From Pseudofulvibacter geojedonensis (lineage in GTDB: Bacteria; Bacteroidota; Bacteroidia; Flavobacteriales; Flavobacteriaceae): a stretch of 64,000 bases of DNA. Made by a program: the position numbers and the translations under genes. Below, in pieces: positions 26,675-35,366 of the stretch. Under the pieces are notes generated by a model. It worked only from the letters and a program-made list of their open reading frames with translations, searched no databases and was not told the origin of the DNA. Numbering within the stretch: position 1 is the first letter of the stretch; the number at the start of each line of letters is the position of its first letter. The stretch is from positions 310,001 to 374,000 of the forward strand of contig NZ_JBHTJM010000002.1 of NCBI RefSeq assembly GCF_042675745.1, read 5' to 3'.

Positions 26675-27814
26675 TTATTTTTTATCTATCGTAGCAAACT
26701 TCAATAAATCATTATTTATAGCGTACTGTATAAGTTGTTTTTTACCTCCACTACCCGATATATTGAGCACTTTCTTTATTTGGTAAATATGAGCCTGAAA
26801 CCCATCTACACTAATATGCATCGCATTGGCCATTTCTGTGTAAGACATAACAGATCCGCAAACACCTAAATTAGCCAACACTTCTTTCTGTCTGTCCGAC
26901 AGTTCTACTTTTGCTGATTTTTTTAGTTGCTTGTATTTCTTTTTACGTTTACTTATTTCTACTTTTAAATGTTTAATAGTGTCTAAATGACTTTCGTTCG
27001 CTATTTTTAAAATAGCTTTATCTTTTTTTAACTCGGTTAAAGAAATTTTTAACTGAGCCAATTCTGTTTGTTGTTCTTCTTTTTCAGCTAAAAGTTTCCA
27101 GCTATACAACAAAATCGTAAACAATAACACAAATAAAAATTTAAACGATAAAGCCGTAATTACTCCAATTAAAGACCAAGACTCTATATTCATTATTTGT
27201 TCTGCCATATGACTTGGTACAATTCTATGTATAACGGCTATTAAAATTAATAAAAATAGAGCTATAGTAGGTAAATACATAAACCTCATTCCTCTATTTC
27301 TAAATGCCTTGTTTAATTCGTTTAATAATGCAAAAGCTACTATTAAAGAAATAGGAATATCTATTAACCAAATAACACTATTACTTGATGCATTGGTATT
27401 AGTAGAAAATGATAACACAAAAACAGAGGCTAACATTACTAAAATACCTCCAAAAATGATAAAGACTTCTTTTTCTGAAAAACGCTGAATAATTTGAATA
27501 GCTAGATTGCGCTTACCTCTATGCTCTATAGAAGGTAATGACATTAAAATAAATAGTGAGTTTAATAACGAAAAGAAAACTCCACAACTTACCAGTATTT
27601 TATCGTTGGTTTGTAAACCAACTATGTGAATTAAAACTATGTTGATTAAAGCTCCTAATCCCCATGAAAAAATTGCCAAACCAAACCATTTTATACCCTG
27701 CAATGAAGTTAATGATGCATCTCTTTTTTGCTCTTTGTAATAAATACGATGTATTACAAAAGCAGTTATAATACAAACAAGAGCTGTTACATAATTAACT
27801 ATAGTTATTGACAT
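26675..27814 (-). CDS. Seven-TM protein with coiled coil and LuxR-like HTH
   Basis: 379 residues. Seven predicted membrane helices fill residues ~5-235. A charged coiled coil follows (EEQQTELAQLKISLTELKKD and onward). Then comes a C-terminal helix-turn-helix, LSDRQKEVLANLGVCGSVMS then YTEMANAMHISVDGFQAHI, with the GerE/LuxR-like opening LSxRQKEVL. The layout suggests a membrane-tethered one-component transcription factor with a coiled-coil dimeriser. No kinase or receiver domain. The ligand and promoter targets are unknown. It has no operon partner; the next gene, icmF, ends behind a terminator. Confidence 0.8.
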   Translation of the reverse strand: MSITIVNYVTALVCIITAFVIHRIYYKEQKRDASLTSLQGIKWFGLAIFSWGLGALINIVLIHIVGLQTNDKILVSCGVFFSLLNSLFILMSLPSIEHRGKRNLAIQIIQRFSEKEVFIIFGGILVMLASVFVLSFSTNTNASSNSVIWLIDIPISLIVAFALLNELNKAFRNRGMRFMYLPTIALFLLILIAVIHRIVPSHMAEQIMNIESWSLIGVITALSFKFLFVLLFTILLYSWKLLAEKEEQQTELAQLKISLTELKKDKAILKIANESHLDTIKHLKVEISKRKKKYKQLKKSAKVELSDRQKEVLANLGVCGSVMSYTEMANAMHISVDGFQAHIYQIKKVLNISGSGGKKQLIQYAINNDLLKFATIDKK

Positions 27815-27860
27815 TGGTTGAATTTAATTGCCTACTAAGTTACAGTAATTTTATAAATAG

Positions 27861-27895
27861 AAAAGACCTCATGAATATGAATCATAAGGTCTTTT
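27861..27895 (-). terminator. Terminator of icmF
   Basis: AAAAGACCT and ATGA pair with TCAT and AGGTCTTTT, giving T4 on the minus strand just beyond the icmF stop. Confidence 0.78.
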
Positions 27896-27915
27896 AATAT
27901 TTTTGTAAATATAGA

Positions 27916-30900
27916 CTACATATTTCTTCTGTATTGCCCTCCTACTTCAAATAAAGCTTCAGTAATAACTCCTAAAGAGGCAACTTTACATACATCCATC
28001 AGCTTCTCAAAAATGTTTTCGTTATTAATTGCAGCTCTTTGTAGGTCTTTCAACATATCTTTAGTGTCGTGCATTTTATGTAAATCTGCCAACATATCTA
28101 TTTGATATTTCTTTTCTTCTTCAGTTGCACGAATTACTTCGTCTGGTGTAACTGTAGGAGAACCTTCTTTACTCAAGAACGTATTCACTCCTATAATTGG
28201 GAAGTCTCCATTGTGTTTTAAAGTTTCATAGTACAAACTCTCTTCTTGTATTTTAGAACGCTGATACATAGTTTCCATAGCTCCTAAAACTCCACCTCTT
28301 TCTGTTATTCTATCAAACTCTGCCAATACAGCTTCTTCTACTAAGTCGGTTAACTCTTCTATAATAAAGGAACCTTGAATAGGGTTTTCATTTTTAGTTA
28401 AACCAAGTTCTTTGTTAATAATTAACTGAATGGCCATTGCCCTACGTACAGATGCTTCAGTAGGTGTTGTTATAGCTTCATCATATGCATTGGTATGTAA
28501 TGAGTTACAATTATCGTAAATAGCATATAATGCCTGTAAAGTTGTACGTATATCATTAAAGTCAATTTCTTGAGCATGTAACGATCGTCCAGAAGTCTGG
28601 ATATGATACTTTAACATTTGAGCTCTAGGATTAGCACCATATTTATATTTTAGTGCTTTTGCCCAAATTTTACGAGCAACTCTACCTATTACTGCATATT
28701 CTGGATCGATACCATTAGAGAAAAAGAATGATAAGTTTGGCCCAAACTTATTAATATCCATACCTCTACTTAAGTAGTATTCTACATATGTAAATCCGTT
28801 AGCCAACGTTAATGCTAACTGTGTTACAGGGTTTGCACCTGCTTCTGCAATATGGTAACCAGATATAGAAACCGAATAGAAGTTACGCACATTCTTCTCG
28901 ATGAAATACTCCTGAACATCTCCCATCAATCTCAATGCAAATTCTGTAGAGAAAATACACGTGTTTTGAGCTTGATCTTCTTTTAAAATATCTGCTTGAA
29001 CAGTACCACGAACAGCACTTAATGTTTTTGTTTTTATTTCTTGGTAAATAGCTGCAGGTAATACCATATCTCCTGTTACTCCTAATAAAAATAATCCTAA
29101 ACCATTATTTCCTTCAGGTAACTCTCCTTGATACTGAGGTCTAGCTACTCCTTTGGCCTTATATATTTTTTCAATCTTAGCTGTAACTTCTGCTTCTAAA
29201 CCATTTTCCTTAATATACTTCTCACACTGTTGGTCTATAGCCGCATTCATAAAGAAACCTAGCAACATAGGTGCTGGTCCATTAATTGTCATAGACACAG
29301 AAGTGGTTGGCGCAGCTAAATCAAATCCAGAATATAATTTTTTAGCATCATCTAAACAGCAAATAGAAACTCCAGCATTACCTATTTTACCATAAATATC
29401 TGGTCTTACCCCTGGGTCGTTACCATATAGAGTAACCGAATCAAAAGCAGTAGATAAACGAGCAGCTGGCATACCTGCACTTACATAATGAAAACGCTTG
29501 TTGGTTCGCTCTGGCCCACCTTCTCCGGCAAACATACGCGAAGGATCTTCTCCGGTACGCTTAAAAGGATACAATCCTGATGCATATGGGAATTCTCCTG
29601 GCACATTTTCTTGTAAACACCATCCTAAAATGTCTCCCCAAGCTGTATATTTTGGTAAAGCAACTTTAGGAATTTGAGTGTGAGATAAAGACTCACTATG
29701 AGTTTGTATTTTTATTTCTTTATCACGAACCTTAAATGAATAAATTGGTTGCTTATAATTATTTACTTTTTCATCCCAACCAACAATAATTTCCCAGTTA
29801 TAAGGGTCTAAATCCATTTTAACTCTGTCAAACTGAGCAACCAATAATCGTAAAAAGTCTTTATTTTCTTCAGATACATTTTCAGTTGATTCATTCGCTA
29901 TTCCAGATTTATCTAAAGCAACTTTACCTTCTACAACTGTTTCTATTGTTTTATATATACCATATAACTTCTGAGCTACTTCTTTTTGAGCTGAAGCTTT
30001 TGTATCGTAGTTTCTATTATTCTCAGCTATTTCAGATAAATAACGAACTCTACTAGGAGGAATTACAAATATCTTTTCAGACATTTCTTTTGTAATTTCA
30101 AACGAAGATTTTAAATCTGCTCCTGATTTTTCTACCAATTTGTCCATGATAGATTTATACAAAGAATTCATTCCCGGATCATTAAACTGAGAAGCAATAG
30201 TACCAAATACTGGCATATCATCCATATGCGTATCCCAAAGATTATTGTTACGCATATATTGTTTTTTAACATCTCTTAATGCATCAAGTGCTCCACGTTT
30301 ATCAAACTTGTTAATTGCTACTAAGTCTGCAAAGTCTAGCATGTCTATTTTCTCTAACTGTGTAGCAGCACCAAATTCTGGTGTCATTACATATAAAGAA
30401 GTATCTGAATGTTCGATAATTTCTGTATCAGATTGACCAATACCAGAAGTTTCTAAAATAATTAAATCGAATTGAGCTGCTTTTAAAACTTCAATAGCTT
30501 GACTAACATATTTTGATAAAGCTAGGTTGGACTGACGAGTTGCCAATGAACGCATATATACTCGCTTGTTATTAATAGCGTTCATACGAATTCTATCTCC
30601 TAATAACGCTCCTCCTGTTTTACGTTTAGATGGATCTACCGAGATCAACCCAATTGTTTTTTCTGGGAAATCAATTAAAAATCGTCGAACCAATTCATCA
30701 ACCAAAGATGATTTTCCTGCTCCACCTGTACCAGTAATACCTAGAACAGGAGTTTTACAATCTTTATTCTTTTCTTGTATTTGAGATAATGTATCGTGTG
30801 CTACTTCTGGGAAATTTTCTGCAGAAGAAATAACACGAGCAATCGCTCCAATTTCTTTGTCTGCTAAATGGTTTATTTCTCCATTTAATACATCTCCAAT

Positions 30901-31338
30901 AGCAAAATCAGATTTTTCTACTAGGTCATTTATCATCCCCTGTAATCCCATTTCTCTTCCGTCATCTGGAGAATAAATACGGGTAATACCATAATCCATT
31001 AAATCCTTAATTTCTTCTGGTAAAATTACACCACCTCCTCCACCGAAGATTTTTATATGACCTGCTCCTCTTTCTTTAAGCAAATCGTACATATACTTAA
31101 AGTATTCATTATGTCCTCCTTGGTAAGAGGTTATTGCAATAGCATTTGCATCTTCTTGTATAGCACAGTTTACAACTTCGTCTACACTCCTATCATGTCC
31201 TAAATGAATTACTTCTACTCCAGTTGTTTGAATAATTCTACGCATAATATTAATAGCGGCATCATGCCCATCAAATAAGGCAGCTGCCGTAACAATACGT
31301 ATTTTATGTTTAGGTTTATAGGGTGTTGCTTGTATCAT
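27916..31338 (-). CDS. icmF: Fused isobutyryl-CoA mutase IcmF (B12 domain, G-protein, mutase)
   Basis: 1140 residues in the IcmF order. Cobalamin-binding domain: LFDGHDAAINIM, with His25 as lower axial ligand. MeaI-type GTPase: P-loop GTGGAGKS (203-210) and INKFDKRG. Mutase domain: ISGYHIAEAGANP. Substrate residues as I recall from Geobacillus IcmF (Phe598, Gln742) align with Phe592 in LYPFKRTGED and Gln791 in AQNTCIF, arguing for isobutyryl-CoA over methylmalonyl-CoA (Tyr, Arg). The spacing between those two residues is ~55 longer than in Geobacillus IcmF, implying an insertion around IEKIYKAKGVARPQYQGELP. It interconverts isobutyryl- and n-butyryl-CoA using adenosylcobalamin. Single-gene unit. 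Confidence 0.92.
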   Translation of the reverse strand: MIQATPYKPKHKIRIVTAAALFDGHDAAINIMRRIIQTTGVEVIHLGHDRSVDEVVNCAIQEDANAIAITSYQGGHNEYFKYMYDLLKERGAGHIKIFGGGGGVILPEEIKDLMDYGITRIYSPDDGREMGLQGMINDLVEKSDFAIGDVLNGEINHLADKEIGAIARVISSAENFPEVAHDTLSQIQEKNKDCKTPVLGITGTGGAGKSSLVDELVRRFLIDFPEKTIGLISVDPSKRKTGGALLGDRIRMNAINNKRVYMRSLATRQSNLALSKYVSQAIEVLKAAQFDLIILETSGIGQSDTEIIEHSDTSLYVMTPEFGAATQLEKIDMLDFADLVAINKFDKRGALDALRDVKKQYMRNNNLWDTHMDDMPVFGTIASQFNDPGMNSLYKSIMDKLVEKSGADLKSSFEITKEMSEKIFVIPPSRVRYLSEIAENNRNYDTKASAQKEVAQKLYGIYKTIETVVEGKVALDKSGIANESTENVSEENKDFLRLLVAQFDRVKMDLDPYNWEIIVGWDEKVNNYKQPIYSFKVRDKEIKIQTHSESLSHTQIPKVALPKYTAWGDILGWCLQENVPGEFPYASGLYPFKRTGEDPSRMFAGEGGPERTNKRFHYVSAGMPAARLSTAFDSVTLYGNDPGVRPDIYGKIGNAGVSICCLDDAKKLYSGFDLAAPTTSVSMTINGPAPMLLGFFMNAAIDQQCEKYIKENGLEAEVTAKIEKIYKAKGVARPQYQGELPEGNNGLGLFLLGVTGDMVLPAAIYQEIKTKTLSAVRGTVQADILKEDQAQNTCIFSTEFALRLMGDVQEYFIEKNVRNFYSVSISGYHIAEAGANPVTQLALTLANGFTYVEYYLSRGMDINKFGPNLSFFFSNGIDPEYAVIGRVARKIWAKALKYKYGANPRAQMLKYHIQTSGRSLHAQEIDFNDIRTTLQALYAIYDNCNSLHTNAYDEAITTPTEASVRRAMAIQLIINKELGLTKNENPIQGSFIIEELTDLVEEAVLAEFDRITERGGVLGAMETMYQRSKIQEESLYYETLKHNGDFPIIGVNTFLSKEGSPTVTPDEVIRATEEEKKYQIDMLADLHKMHDTKDMLKDLQRAAINNENIFEKLMDVCKVASLGVITEALFEVGGQYRRNM

Positions 31339-31515
31339 TTGTATTAAATCTTATTTCCTAAAATCTAGGAATCATTATACATATTAAGTTATAAAAACGC
31401 TTACTCACAATTAATAAAATGCGAATAAACCAAAAGCTATAGCTTTTGTGGCTTGCAATTTACGGAATTCTTAGTTATTTTCAATAATTAGTAATAATAA
31501 TATAAGGACAAGCTA

Positions 31516-31556
31516 TTGAGTATACTTCGGTATAGAATTTGTATTTTTATACTCAA
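31516..31556. promoter_or_regulatory. Inverted repeat over the DUF4197 promoter region
   Basis: TTGAGTATA (31516-31524) is the reverse complement of TATACTCAA (31548-31556). Nested in it is TATAC-TTCG-GTATA (31521-31534). A TTG and TATTTTTA pair (23-base gap) could act as -33/-7. The two hairpins would be mutually exclusive in RNA. Confidence 0.45.
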
Positions 31557-31573
31557 TTAAATAATTAGATAGT

Positions 31574-32284
31574 ATGTTACGTAAACTTTTTGCCGTTGGG
31601 GCTTTATTTTTAGGAGTTAGTTGTGCTGAATTACAACAAGTTGTGGATAATTTACCTCAACAAACAGATGGTGTATTGAGTAATGCCGATATTGCTTCAG
31701 GATTAAGGCAAGCTTTGGATTTTGGAATAGACAAGCAAGTTTCTAAACTAACACAAAAAGATGGTTTCTTTAAAAACGAATTAGTTAAAATTTTATTACC
31801 AGAAGAATTACAAAAAGTAGATAAAGGGTTACGAGATATTGGTTTAAGTAATTTAGCAGATGAAGGATTAAAAGTACTGAACAGGGCAGCAGAAGATGCT
31901 GTTGGCGAAGCCACACCTATTTTTGTAAATGCAGTAAAAGATATTACTTTTAACGATGCCAAAAATATTTTATTAGGGCAAGACAATGCTGCTACTAACT
32001 ATTTAGAAGGTAAGACTCAGAATGATTTATACACTAAATTCAATCCGGTTATTAAAAACTCTTTTGCTAAGGTAGGTGCAGATCAAATTTGGTCTAACAT
32101 TATTACTAAATACAATAGCATTCCTTTTACCAAAGATGTTAATCCAGACCTAACAGACTACACCACTACTCAAGCATTAAATGGAGTTTATAAAATGATT
32201 GCTCTAGAAGAAAAGGAAATAAGAACAAAAGTAGGAGCAAGAACTACTACGCTTTTACAAAAGGTGTTTAAATTACAAGATTAA
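31574..32284 (+). CDS. DUF4197 lipoprotein
   Basis: 236 residues. Lipoprotein signal KLFAVGALFLGVSCAEL with Cys near 17. The body matches DUF4197: DIASGLRQALDFGIDKQVSK, GFFKNELVKILLPEEL, EDAVGEATPIFVNAVKDITF, ATNYLEGKTQNDLY and YTTTQALNGVYKMIALEEKEIR. The family is common in proteobacteria and Bacteroidota and has no established function. It is probably an all-alpha envelope lipoprotein. Expressed alone, with an inverted repeat at its likely promoter. Confidence 0.9.
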   Translation: MLRKLFAVGALFLGVSCAELQQVVDNLPQQTDGVLSNADIASGLRQALDFGIDKQVSKLTQKDGFFKNELVKILLPEELQKVDKGLRDIGLSNLADEGLKVLNRAAEDAVGEATPIFVNAVKDITFNDAKNILLGQDNAATNYLEGKTQNDLYTKFNPVIKNSFAKVGADQIWSNIITKYNSIPFTKDVNPDLTDYTTTQALNGVYKMIALEEKEIRTKVGARTTTLLQKVFKLQD

Positions 32285-32492
32285 ATAAAAATATATTTAA
32301 CTAGACAACTTGAGCAAATATAAGATTGATAAGGTTGAATTTTAACACAGACCATAGTTATAAATTACGGATTAATTCACTTCTAAGCTTTTGATGACGT
32401 AGAAACTATCATTTTTTAAGAGTAATGAATTATTTCTGTCAAAAGTTAAGTATTAAAACAATAGTAGTATCTTCAATTAATAAAAAGTAAAA

Positions 32493-32867
32493 ATGAAAGT
32501 TACCGCAGAAAAAAATGAAAAAGTTGCAAATATGATTTTTGCATCTATATATCCGCTTTATTGGAATAGATTAGAAAAAAACGGTAGAACTAAGGAAGAA
32601 TTTCATCAGGTTTTGCATTGGTTTACTGGTTTTAACGATGAACAATTACAAAAGATGATTGATGAAAAAGCAACCTTTAAAACATTTTTTCAAAAAGCAA
32701 AGATTCATTCCAATGCACATCTGATTAAAGGTGTTGTTTGTGGTTATAGAATTGAAGAAATTGAAGATGAATTTGAAGTTTATAAAAAATGTAGGCAAAT
32801 GGAAAAGCTAATAGATGAATTAGCCAAAGGCCGAAAAATGGAGAAAATTTTAAGAAAAGAAAAATAA
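32493..32867 (+). CDS. DUF2200 protein
   Basis: 124 residues, no signal peptide. VANMIFASIYPLYWNRLEKNG, FHQVLHWFTGF, FFQKAKIHSNAHLIKGVVCG and RIEEIEDEFEVYKKCRQMEKLI are the conserved DUF2200 segments. Function is unknown; the length is typical. It is flanked by ~200 and ~95 bases without genes. It lies among small accessory genes of sporadic distribution (inference). Confidence 0.88.
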   Translation: MKVTAEKNEKVANMIFASIYPLYWNRLEKNGRTKEEFHQVLHWFTGFNDEQLQKMIDEKATFKTFFQKAKIHSNAHLIKGVVCGYRIEEIEDEFEVYKKCRQMEKLIDELAKGRKMEKILRKEK

Positions 32868-32962
32868 TCCGTTTTGGTTACTATTAATCCTTTCCAACTT
32901 CTTTCTTTGAGAATAGAAAAGATTATTTAAAATAAATATGTAGGCTATTTATACTTTTACTC

Positions 32963-33511
32963 ATGAAAAAAATAATACCTCTTTTAATCTTATCAACTAT
33001 ATTAGTCAACTGTACAAACTCTAAAGTTGAAAACGACACAATTCAAGAGCTAAATTTAGTAAAGAAAGAAAGAGATAATCTTCAAGAAAATATCCATAAA
33101 GTTAAGGCTTCTCAACATCATAAAATAGCTAGTTTTTTAACCTTTCAAGAAGAAAATGCTGAACAAGCCATGAATTTTTATATAAATTTATTTAATAATT
33201 CTAAAGTTATCAGCTTGAAAAGGTGGGGAAAGAATTCCTCTGGAAAAGAAGGAAGCATCATGCATGCTACTTTTAAGTTGAATAATAAACTTTTTATGTG
33301 TAGTGATAGCCCTATAAAGCATAATTGGGATTTTACACCTGCTGTTTCTAATTATGTCGAATGTGAAAATGAGCAAGAACTATCTAAACTGTTTATTAAA
33401 CTATCTGAAAAAGGAAAGGTTATGATGCCGTTAAACAATTATGGCTTTAGTACAAAGTTTGGTTTTGTTGAAGATCAATTTGGAGTTTCTTGGCAATTAA
33501 ATTTAAAATAA
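32963..33511 (+). CDS. VOC/PhnB-like protein with lipoprotein signal
   Basis: 182 residues. N-terminal KKIIPLLILSTILVNCTNSK is a lipoprotein signal, followed by a ~30-residue coiled-coil-like linker and a VOC-fold PhnB-like domain (SFLTFQEENAEQAMNFYINL, WDFTPAVSNYVECENEQELS, GFVEDQFGVSWQLN). PhnB-like proteins are usually cytoplasmic, so an anchored copy is unusual. The substrate is unknown; the metal-binding residues typical of glyoxalases are not obvious. The next gene begins immediately after its stop, so both are co-transcribed. Confidence 0.8.
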   Translation: MKKIIPLLILSTILVNCTNSKVENDTIQELNLVKKERDNLQENIHKVKASQHHKIASFLTFQEENAEQAMNFYINLFNNSKVISLKRWGKNSSGKEGSIMHATFKLNNKLFMCSDSPIKHNWDFTPAVSNYVECENEQELSKLFIKLSEKGKVMMPLNNYGFSTKFGFVEDQFGVSWQLNLK

Positions 33512-34087
33512 ATGCCTGAAAGACCTCTACTTTATTTTAAAAATGATACTGAATGGTACAACTGGCTTTTAAAAAACCACAATTGTTCTAAAGGAGTAGA
33601 TTTGGTTTTATATAAAGTTTCTAGCCCTCAACCAAGTATGCGTTGGGAAGAAGCTGTACAGGTAGCTCTATGTTTTGGTTGGATTGATTCTACTGTAAAA
33701 AAAATAAATGAAGAAAAAAGGAAACAATACTTCTGCCCTAGAAAACCTAAAAGTGTATGGAGCAAATTAAACAAAACTTACATACAAAAATTAATTAAGG
33801 ATAATAAAATGCATAGCGCTGGTTTATCTGTTATCAATGCCGCTAAAAAAGATAAATCTTGGTTTGCACTAGATGATGTAGAAAATTTAATCATTCCAGA
33901 AGATTTACAAAATGCCTTTAATATTAACTGTAAGGCTTACAATAATTATTTAAACTTTAGCCCTTCTTACCAAAAAGGGTACTTATACTGGTTATTTTCT
34001 GCAAAAAAAGAGGATACTCGTTTAAAACGAATTGCTGAAATTATAAATCTTTGTAAAAAAAACATCAAAACAAGAAATAATTTTTAA
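33512..34087 (+). CDS. YdeI/OmpD-associated family protein
   Basis: 191 residues with RWEEAVQVALCFGWIDSTVK, YFCPRKPKSVWSKLNKTYI, and a C-terminal YLNFSPSYQKGYLYWLFSAKKEDTRLKR segment, matching the YdeI (bacteriocin-protection, OmpD-associated) family. The biochemical role is unknown. It directly abuts the upstream VOC gene (stop then ATG with no spacer), implying translational coupling. It has no signal peptide, unlike its upstream neighbour. Confidence 0.87.
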   Translation: MPERPLLYFKNDTEWYNWLLKNHNCSKGVDLVLYKVSSPQPSMRWEEAVQVALCFGWIDSTVKKINEEKRKQYFCPRKPKSVWSKLNKTYIQKLIKDNKMHSAGLSVINAAKKDKSWFALDDVENLIIPEDLQNAFNINCKAYNNYLNFSPSYQKGYLYWLFSAKKEDTRLKRIAEIINLCKKNIKTRNNF

Positions 34088-34154
34088 CCTATTCTCTTGC
34101 AAATCAATAAGTTATTTTTTATATTTATTTTATTAAGTGAATTATTGAGCATTA

Positions 34155-34342
34155 TACAGTAGAGATGTTTACTGATAAACCATAGGCAACATATAATTCA
34201 CTATAGCAGAATAGCTAGTTAAAAAGGCTTTAGAGCTTGTTGGTGGTATCTACTTTGCGAAGTCATACCTCAGCACAAGTTAACTCAGTTATCACTGCTG
34301 GAAGCCGTATCAAAGTTTATTACATTGATATGGCTTTTTTTT
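34155..34342 (+). ncRNA. Candidate structured small RNA with terminator
   Basis: A 328-base gap with no CDS holds a set of stems on the plus strand. GTTTA/TAAAC is at 34167-34180. A long hairpin occupies 34234-34281: AGCTTGT with ACAAGTT, GGTAT (34245-34249) with ATACC (34265-34269), and ACTT-TGCG-AAGT at its tip. A terminator hairpin AGCCGTATCAA/TTGATATGGCT (34303-34335) is followed by T7. The preceding coding gene ends at 34087. Possibly 6S-Flavo or another flavobacterial RNA; I cannot assign a family. Confidence 0.55.
34303..34342 (+). terminator. Terminator of the candidate RNA
   Basis: 11-bp stem AGCCGTATCAA/TTGATATGGCT with one G-U pair, then T7. Confidence 0.82.
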
Positions 34343-34365
34343 ATTATTAGATTTTTGTTTTAAAT

Positions 34366-34390
34366 AAAAAAGCAGCCCTTAGGCTGCTTT
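34366..34390 (-). terminator. Terminator of the protease-sprF-like operon
   Basis: AAAGCAGCC pairs with GGCTGCTTT on the minus strand, followed by T residues. Confidence 0.82.
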
Positions 34391-34415
34391 GATAATCTAT
34401 AAAACTTTTTTGTGA

Positions 34416-35288
34416 TTAGAACTTTAGTTTTAATAATAATTCAGGACCTCCTGTTGTTACTTCATTAACATCAGATGTGGTAAATTCATAAGCAAACCCT
34501 AAGTCTAAAGTCTCTGCTACTTGAAAAGTAGCTAAAAGAGATGCAGAATCATTTAACCTATAGTTACCTCCTAATTCAAACTTATCGTAGAAACGAGCAG
34601 AAAGACTTGCATCTAATCCAAAAGGAGAACCTCCTACATAACGAGCCATTACTGCTGGAATTAATTGAATGTTATCATTGATATTATAAAAATATCCTCC
34701 TCCTAACATTACTAACATCTCATCAGCGGCTTCTTGACTAGTCCCTGAAATTTCTTCATAACGCTTCGCTTTTAACAACCTTGGTGCAGATAAACTTACA
34801 AAGAATTTCTCTTGCTTGTAATAAGCTCCTACACCAACATTAGGGTTGAATCTATTAGGTTCTTTTGCATTAATAGGATCTGCAGTTTGTAAATTATTTA
34901 AATCTGCACTAAAAAAACTTCCTCCTGCCTTAATTCCTAAATAAATATCGTGCTTATCATTTATTTGTAATTTATAAGAAAAGTTTGCAAATAAATTAGT
35001 TTCTCTTTGAATAAACACACGATCTTGCTCTATACTCAAACCTAATCCCATTTTATCTGTTAGACTAGTTTGACCATGAATAGACTGAGTTCTAGGACCT
35101 CCATCTACTCCATTCCATTGATCTCTAAACGTTAAATTTACCTCTGTTTTTTCAGTACTTCCTGCATAGGCAGGGTTTAATAAGTTCATGTTTTGTCTCC
35201 AAAACGAATAATTGGGTGTTTGTTGTGCTGATGCTGACAAGCTAAATAGTATTGCAGCTACTCCCAATGCTTTTATTACTTTCTTCAT
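34416..35288 (-). CDS. PorP/SprF-family T9SS outer-membrane protein
   Basis: 290 residues. Signal peptide KKVIKALGVAAILFSLSASA, then QTPNYSFWRQNMNLLNPAYAG, the conserved PorP/SprF start. The rest alternates aromatic-ended beta strands of an outer-membrane barrel (FRDQWNGVDGGPRTQSIHGQ, ending LLLKLKF). PorP/SprF proteins support type IX secretion. SprF-like proteins encoded next to a type B-sorted protein are thought to secrete that partner. It lies 78 bases downstream of the large type B protease, same strand. Confidence 0.92.
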   Translation of the reverse strand: MKKVIKALGVAAILFSLSASAQQTPNYSFWRQNMNLLNPAYAGSTEKTEVNLTFRDQWNGVDGGPRTQSIHGQTSLTDKMGLGLSIEQDRVFIQRETNLFANFSYKLQINDKHDIYLGIKAGGSFFSADLNNLQTADPINAKEPNRFNPNVGVGAYYKQEKFFVSLSAPRLLKAKRYEEISGTSQEAADEMLVMLGGGYFYNINDNIQLIPAVMARYVGGSPFGLDASLSARFYDKFELGGNYRLNDSASLLATFQVAETLDLGFAYEFTTSDVNEVTTGGPELLLKLKF

Positions 35289-35366
35289 TTGTTGATTTTA
35301 AGTTTTTTATATAATTACCTGCCGAGTTTTTCAACTCAGCAAGTTTTTATTTTTCGCCTTTAATAA

